A DNA stretch of 64,000 bases from Liolophura sinensis (lineage: Eukaryota > Mollusca > Polyplacophora > Chitonida > Chitonidae), in the NCBI RefSeq assembly GCF_032854445.1, contig NC_088300.1, forward strand, positions 71,954,984 through 72,018,983. Direction: 5' to 3'. The position numbers and the translations under genes are program-made. The notes below the pieces were generated by a model. It saw nothing but the letters and a program-made list of their open reading frames with translations. It did not search any database and was not told the origin of the DNA. Shown here in pieces: positions 57,946-64,000 of the stretch. The stretch's first letter is position 1, and each line of letters starts with the position of its first letter.

Positions 57946-59087
57946 CGGCTGCATATCCGAACGTCGCTTTGATGATAGACATCCATACAGTATTAAGATC
58001 TATAGTCGATACTTAGATCGTTTGCAGCTTCAGAATGACGCAGATTTAACATATTCGGTGTCTTAATCAGTAGAATCAACATTGAACAAAGCTCAATGGG
58101 TTACAGAAATTAAGGAAAACCCCGCCGTGATCTGGTAGGACATTTGTATGATGTCGGAGTACATTTACTGAATTACATATACATATCTACTATGTCTTTG
58201 CGAAGATGAAGCTGGTTGACATGTAATCGTGTAGTTGTATGCACAAGCCGGCATCTCTCACGTAATATAGGTGTTAGCTCATAAACTCCGGACATCTATA
58301 GCCTCAGACCACAATACGCCCAAGGACGTTCAGGCTCATCTGTCTCGAGAAGCTTGCGTGCTATGTGGTGCGTGCTATGTACGAATTCGTTCTTCTCGTG
58401 GCCGTGAGAAATCACTAAATGTAAGAAAGTCATGCACGAAGAAAACCATGCTAATGGATTGTCTCTATTTTTTATTATTATTATCTTTTTTTCTTGTAAT
58501 TTTTTTAAGGAATGTGTTCGTTTGTAAAATTGGTTTAACGTGTCATCCTGCGTTGAAATATTCAGGGTATGGTCAAAGATTTAACACGTATTTGTGGCAT
58601 TGGTGGGTACGTCTACCGCAGAACAAAGGAGAAAGGATGTAAATATATATGCACACACACACACATTCGTGTTGCGGCTATGAAAAATATGTGTTCTTGA
58701 TTAATAACCTATAGCACGTTCTCGTTTTCTTCATTAATTAGTTTCCCTTTCCGCTGCCTGCTGTCATTTATAGCGGCCCATGGACGGTTCAGTTTCAAAG
58801 CTAAGTATAGGCCTAAACAGCAAACAGGGCGTTTTAATGTGAGGACATATCGTGAGGAAAGAGATGCAGTCACAAACCACATCGCGTTTATTTCTTCATT
58901 TACTTGACCCTGGGTGCGAAAGTACCCATATTTATTTAAAACATATCTGAGGTTGATTTGCTCTAAACATTGAAAAAAGTCCACATGCAGTATTAACCTT
59001 CAGCCTGATGCACCTAAAAATTTAAATTAAATTTAAGTTATTTACAAAGCAAATAGGGAAAAGACGGAACATTTAAATTATATAAGG

Positions 59088-59170
59088 AGTTCTCTGTCCA
59101 TGGCGGGTATTGAACTCGCACCTGGTGGTTAAGAGTCGCTACCTTACTCACTAGCCAAGAGAGTCCTGTG
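59088..59170 (-). mobile_element. tRNA-like head of a SINE
   Basis: On the minus strand 'cttggctagtgagtaaggta' resembles an A box and 'ggtgcgagttcaatacccgc' a B box at tRNA-like spacing. I could not fold a convincing acceptor stem, so this is a tRNA-derived repeat rather than a tRNA gene. Confidence 0.5.
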
Positions 59171-59897
59171 AAATTATCCAATATTAAGACACTTTGAGAA
59201 GAATTAAGTGGAGTAAGTCATATTTGCCCAATTTCGTTGCGAGTCACACTAATAAATGCTTTTTTTTCTTAATTGATTGCTCTTTTACACCTTGTAACAC
59301 AGAGAATATATCTTAATAAAATCGCTCAGTGATACAAGAACGACCACTTCAAAGACTCGGGCAAAATCATGAGTCATATCATTAAATTCAAATTTGAAGT
59401 CTAACCTTGCCTTCGGGACGGATCTATGCGCACTTCGTGCATGTCACACTGCGTGCGGAATGGCATTACTGTCTGTCTATCTGTCTTTCCGTCTGCATGA
59501 GTATACCAACTACTCCTGAAATACCAGATCAGATAAGTCACATGAGGGGTATCAGGAATGTGATACATGCATGTCAGGTAACATTTCTAGTAATCCTTGA
59601 TGCCAAATGACATGAAAACAAGATCAGAAATATACAGATCCTTCGTTTACGTTTTGTCCACACAAATATTAAAAGGCAGTATTTCCCAAAACCAACAGGG
59701 GCCGTTCTAATGAATAGGCTTCCTGTATTATAATTACTGGTAAGACCACTGGACAATCTAAATACACCATCAAACAGTCGTACAAACAAGAAGGATATAG
59801 TAGGCCTATGCCTGTATATAGCTGTATTATGTGTTCGTCTCACACATGTATATGGAGGATGTCAATCGCGTGTTAGGTTACTTCCGCCAATTTCTAA

Positions 59898-59898
<1 letters not shown>

Positions 59899-59984
<86 letters not shown>
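59899..59984. repeat. (TA)n microsatellite
   Basis: About 43 uninterrupted AT units. Confidence 0.95.
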
Positions 59985-59987
<3 letters not shown>

Positions 59988-60263
59988 ATAATGGTATATT
60001 GTTAAGTGATAAAACTAAATATTAGTACCTTGGGGTTAAGCGGAAGGCGCAAGGCGTGATAAAATTTTTTACACCTACCTACAGGTACAGATGTGGAAAT
60101 GCATTGTTTTTTTCTAAACATGCATTGTAAACCTTGGTGAGCCCTGTACATTTGATTATTTGGGGATTAAGGTTTTATAGCCCAGTGGCTATACCGGACA
60201 CGCACCATCTTCAGTGCCTATCAGTTCCGACCTTATGCTGATTATCAATTTTATTTCATATAG

Positions 60264-60389
60264 ATCCGACCCGCGGTGTGTCACTTAAGACGTCCACGGC
60301 GCTACAACAGCCCCACCATCACAACACAGTTTGTCCACTATACCTGGTCACGCAGTTCGCGAGGATCTGTCACAGACAGATTAATTTAA
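60264..60389 (+). CDS. Possible additional exon of the paralogue
   Basis: After acceptor 'tttcatatag' a phase-1 reading gives DPTRGVSLKTSTALQQ ... VCPLYLVTQFARICHRQ, with two cysteines in a spacing that could be part of a half-module. The best 3' border is a weak donor ('ttaa' before 'gtttag'), which would keep phase 1. The peptide does not clearly match any exon of the intact gene, so it may be a chance open frame. Confidence 0.22.
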   Translation: MRPAVCHLRRPRRYNSPTITTQFVHYTWSRSSRGSVTDRLI

Positions 60390-60529
60390 GTTTAGGACCA
60401 TTCAAGTCTCAAATCACACTTTCTGTGTCTCACAGATTACTGGACCATACGCAATACTAGAAGTTCTCGGTCAAGAATATCAGTGTCATTTCTTCTTTTC
60501 CCTGATTAAATTATTTTCTTAAATTGGTG

Positions 60530-60625
60530 TTATATACAGTATTCAAAAATATTTCACTTATACGACGTCAAATCAAGGTTAATGTCTAGCGAAAATCCGA
60601 CAGAACCCACAGAAAACCAACGTAA
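60530..60625 (-). mobile_element. SINE tail fragment
   Basis: 'tattcaaaaatatttcactt' plus 'atacgacgtc' is the inverted tail of the main family; the following 'gaaaatccgacagaaccc' is hinge-like. Confidence 0.5.
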
Positions 60626-60768
60626 ATGACCTGGAAAAAATTCAAACAAACGATATGGTTTGTTACAAATCATGTTGATAATTTTGCCAGATAATCTGAG
60701 AGTGCTGTTTAATTAACACATTATAAAGGAAACATTTGTGCTCCACATTGTGTGGAAATGTTAAAACT

Positions 60769-61140
60769 GGACATTTATATGAAACTTCGGAAGGTGTGGC
60801 TCTGCCACAACTCTAAACCTTGACTTATGGCTTTACATCTAGACGTTTATTAGAAACTTTGGAAGGTGCGATGGAAGGTTTCCTCTGGTACAGTTCTAGG
60901 CCGTGGTATTTCGCTTTACATATAGACGTTTATCAGAAACTTTGAAAGGTGTGATGGAAGGTTTCCTCTCTCTCAGCTATAGGCCTTGGCCTTTGGCTTT
61001 ACATCTAGACGTTTATCAGAAACTTTGGAAGGTGTGATGGAAGGTTTTCTCTCCCACAGCTCTAGCTTTTGGCCATTGGCTTTACATCCAGACGATTGTC
61101 AGAAACTTTTGAAGGTGTGGTGAATGGTTTCTCTTATAGT
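60769..61140 (+). repeat. 83-bp minisatellite, ~4.4 units
   Basis: 'agacgtttatcagaaacttt' recurs at 60841, 60924, 61007 and 61090, an exact 83-base period, with 'ggaaggtgtgatggaaggtt' and 'ggctttacatct' in each unit. The first unit (from 60769) is shorter. The array ends about 90 bases before the acceptor of the acidic exon at 61230. Confidence 0.9.
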
Positions 61141-64000
61141 AACCTGTCCAGTTTCTTCAAAACCGCGAAGAAAAAATAAGAATCTTCATGGTGATTAATA
61201 TTTTCACTAAACCATCTCAATGGTTGCAGGAGATGATGACGGTGACGATGGTGACGAGGGTTTTCTGGGCACAGAACAAAGAGACATTTATCCGGACAAT
61301 ATCCTTTACCATCATTTCCATCGAGGCAGGCGCCACGTATAACATACGGCACTTATGAAGCCGAAGACGATGCACCACAATCTGGTGCGTATGCTCGCCC
61401 TTCAGATGGCTTCGTAAGGCCTTCACCCCTTCAGAGCAAGGTGAGGCCATCTTTATTAGGGAATGTCCCAATGTATCATGGAGCGATTAATCGAGGCGAT
61501 GGCGACGAAGTACAACCAAGAAATCCAGGCTTTATAGCTTCGCCAATCCCCCAAGCCCCTGTTGTACCGGCAGGTGCCGTACAGCTTCCAAAACGAGGCG
61601 GCCTGCAACTGCCTCAACAAAGCTTGCCAAGGACAGGGGACAGTTACGCGCAGGATTCAGACGAGTTTGATAGAAGAAAGTTTCCACATCCACAACAGCG
61701 AGATGATGATAACAGCGATGGTCCATCTGCAAACAAGACTGAGCTCTAAGGAAAAGAATAAAAGGTTAGGATTTAGGAGACAGAGCGCCGCAGTTGTTGG
61801 AAATGATGGCGTTTCGTCAGTGAGAAGGGCAGTGCACTTGATACAGACATTGGTAGCACAGGAAACGTCGGAAGCTTCAGAGAGATTGTTGATAGTAGCA
61901 GAGAGTCTGATGGCAAGGAACAAAATCCAGGAAAGTTGGAATCGTTCACCACGGCGGTGTCAGTGCATATAGTGGCGAGAACGACAAAAGGCATTCGAAA
62001 GAAACCCTCACAGATAGGGGAAATGATGGAGATGATGCAGTTTATCGTCTGTTACAATACCCACCAATGATAATGTTAGAAGCAGTGATAGGCATTCAGA
62101 TTCCTCTGAAACGGAGTACATAAGTAGAGAAGCCGACGAGACAAAGGACGAAACAGGGCGAAAAATTACTCAGAGTGTTACGAAGGTGGGTGTCAGTGGA
62201 GAGTCGTCGGAAACATCGCAGCGTTTATACATAGACACAAAGAACCGGATGAAGAAGTTGCCAAAGCAAACGCTAAAACAACACGACGTTTAGGAGAAAT
62301 CAGGGTTCAGGCGAAGACCAAAGAAGCTCACACGGTGTCGTCAGGGAGTCGAACAAGGGACAAGAACGCACAAGTTTTGAAGACGGGTATTCGGATGATG
62401 AGGAAGGAAAATCAGGAGATTTTAATGAAAATGGAGAAGAGAGCGACTCCAAGGAGAACGCAGAACTGGTGCACTGCAGATATATAATGATGGTGATAAA
62501 GCGGAATACGACGATGGAAGGATAGATGACAGTCATGATGACGACACACACGGAGACAGCAAAGGTGGTGATGTCTCTATCGATCACGAGGATGACATGG
62601 ACTTCCATCCTAAAGACAGTGCAGGGGGACATCCTGATGGGTACAGCAACGAGGACAACAGTGACGGAACTTCAAAGGGCAAAGAGTCAGTGATGCAAAT
62701 CCGCTAAACCACGACCAAGGAACTAGCATTTCAAGGAGGTTGATGACAGTTCTGAGTATCTCTCCTCAGACGACAGCAAAGATAAAAGTGACGACTCGAG
62801 GGAAAATGGTGAAGACTCAGATAGTGACAAGGGAAGCAAACGAAGCGACGATGATGGTGAGAGCGATGAGGATGATGATGGCGATGATTCAGGTAGAGAG
62901 AGCTGTACAATGATTGCTGTGGGTCGGTGTCTTGGGAGATTGGCGAACTTTCATTCCAGAACATTACCGACACATTTATTCTCAACAGTAGACGAACTCT
63001 GCAGGTAAGGTGAACTGAAGACAGAATTTGCTTTTCCTTGACAAATGAGCAAATAAATGATTTTAGTGAAATTTGATGGAAAACTAGTATACGTTACAGC
63101 GTACGTCATCTATTCACAACATGTCCTGACACGTAAGATAAAATCGCGCCTTGTAAGCGTACTCTAGAATTTACATTTGGTACCATTTAGTGAGAATTCA
63201 GTATGCAAATGTTGAAATACTGTATCTCTATTCTTTTGATAAGCCACTTCCTTGTTTTTTTACTTCAGTACCGTGGAGACAATGAATCGAGCTTTAGAAA
63301 CATGAAAAACAACTGTCCAGATTGATGTCCTTTATCGAGTGAACGTTTTAAGGCAATCAACCAACTACATTTGCAATGAGAAAAGGGAAGGTGAGTATCA
63401 TACTGGTCGGAGCATTCTAGAGTATATACCCGAATAGAAGCCATCAACATTTAAAGCTGAAGTTATGCTTGGAGAATTGTTGAAGGCTTTTGAGCTTAAG
63501 TGGTAGATAATGTATTGGAACCATTGTGGGGAACAACCAAAACATGGCGATTGAATTAGCTATATTTCATATTTAGTCAAATCCGATTATTGGTGTGATC
63601 GTTACTAAAAGACGTTGAAAGATAATGAAGCTGGGTGTACTGATAAAGCTTTAGACGTCAAAGTATGCCTTCAATACTGGCGTAGATCTACGAGACGCAG
63701 AGTAAAAAACAAAATTAGGTACGATAACACCTGATACGACATAACATTCTATAATGAAATATAATTGCTTTCTGCAGATTTTGGTGAAGTGTACAATTGT
63801 CTTCTGGAAGCCACAGACCGCTACTCCAGATGTTATGAGTCCTACACTAGCACGGAGGGATCAGCCGTACAGAGAAAGTGTCGGTAAGAGACTTATATGT
63901 TTTTAACCGCAGTTTAACATTATTGTCCATTTCGGAACATGTTATGCATGTTTGTATAAAAACCTAGATTCATTATGTAGATGATACAGAACATCTGAAC

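Larger units (their letters stand above)
57132..63883 (+). pseudogene. Paralogue of the cysteine-module gene, partial and apparently broken
   Basis: Exon 57132-57195 encodes a signal peptide (MNFRALLAAACVCLCYRRLV) ending in phase 1. A very large exon, 61230-63004, starts in phase 1 with DDDGDDGDEGF and ends SCTMIAVGRCLGRL ... VDELCR in phase 2, an A-type first half preceded by a long acidic region. It can only be read by changing frame at least six times (breaks near 61335, 61750, 61970, 62060, 62330, 62480, 62710). Exon 63269-63390 is 122 nt, exactly as exons 3 and 15 of the intact gene, but has TGA at 63303-63305 where a cysteine is expected. Exon 63778-63883 (FGEVYNCLLEATDRYSRCYES ... KCR) matches exon 16 of the intact gene. 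The gene continues past the window. Hidden introns inside the acidic exon are an alternative for some breaks, not for the TGA. Confidence 0.7.

Noticed and set aside
59088-59170. A tRNA gene on the minus strand
   Set aside because: A- and B-box-like words are present but no acceptor stem or proper anticodon arm could be folded; a SINE head is more likely.

Overview
The window is eukaryotic, intron-rich and repeat-laden. Coding DNA occurs as short exons (34-260 nt) with GT-AG introns, and much of the rest is SINE fragments, minisatellites, microsatellites and intron sequence. tRNA-derived SINEs whose 3' part reads like 'gtataagtg.aatattcttgagtacggcgtaaaac' in both orientations, and secreted PAN-type and cysteine-repeat proteins, suggest a lophotrochozoan invertebrate, most likely a mollusc. 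That assignment is inference from repeat style, not from a marker gene.

Region 1 (1-19.6 kb, + strand) is a local tandem family of secreted proteins with an N-terminal PAN/apple-like domain and a conserved C-terminal module that I cannot name. One copy (3430-10174, five exons, 304 codons before the stop) closes in frame across all exons. The last exon of a preceding copy lies at 615-667. Two further copies, at 14433-16771 and 18624-19571, are broken by stops, lost splice sites and missing exons. Their flanks and introns are duplicated as well.

Region 2 (19.6-31.7 kb) has no gene I can support. It holds an 88-bp tandem array whose minus strand looks like amplified retrotransposon gag coding sequence, a 32-bp array, a 2.4-kb array of 46-bp units, and a long GT microsatellite.

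Region 3 (31.8-49.6 kb, + strand) carries the main gene. It has 18 exons that close into one 834-residue frame: signal peptide, eight six-cysteine modules arranged as four A-B pairs, one transmembrane segment and a short basic cytoplasmic tail. Each module is exactly two exons, and intron phases alternate 1,2,1,2 throughout, so the gene grew by duplication of a four-exon A+B unit. Intron 1 holds a minisatellite, a cluster of CRE-like sites and a palindromic MITE.

Region 4 (50-64 kb) contains a dead Tc1-type transposase (53.4-54.4 kb). It also holds a second, paralogous cysteine-module gene (57132 to beyond the window end) with a very large acidic exon. That exon needs several frame changes, and the next exon has an in-frame TGA, so this paralogue looks like a recent pseudogene. 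The intact 834-residue gene and its decaying neighbour are the most interesting content; I do not recognise the family by name, and its nearest structural analogy is the six-cysteine DUF19/T20D4.11-like type.
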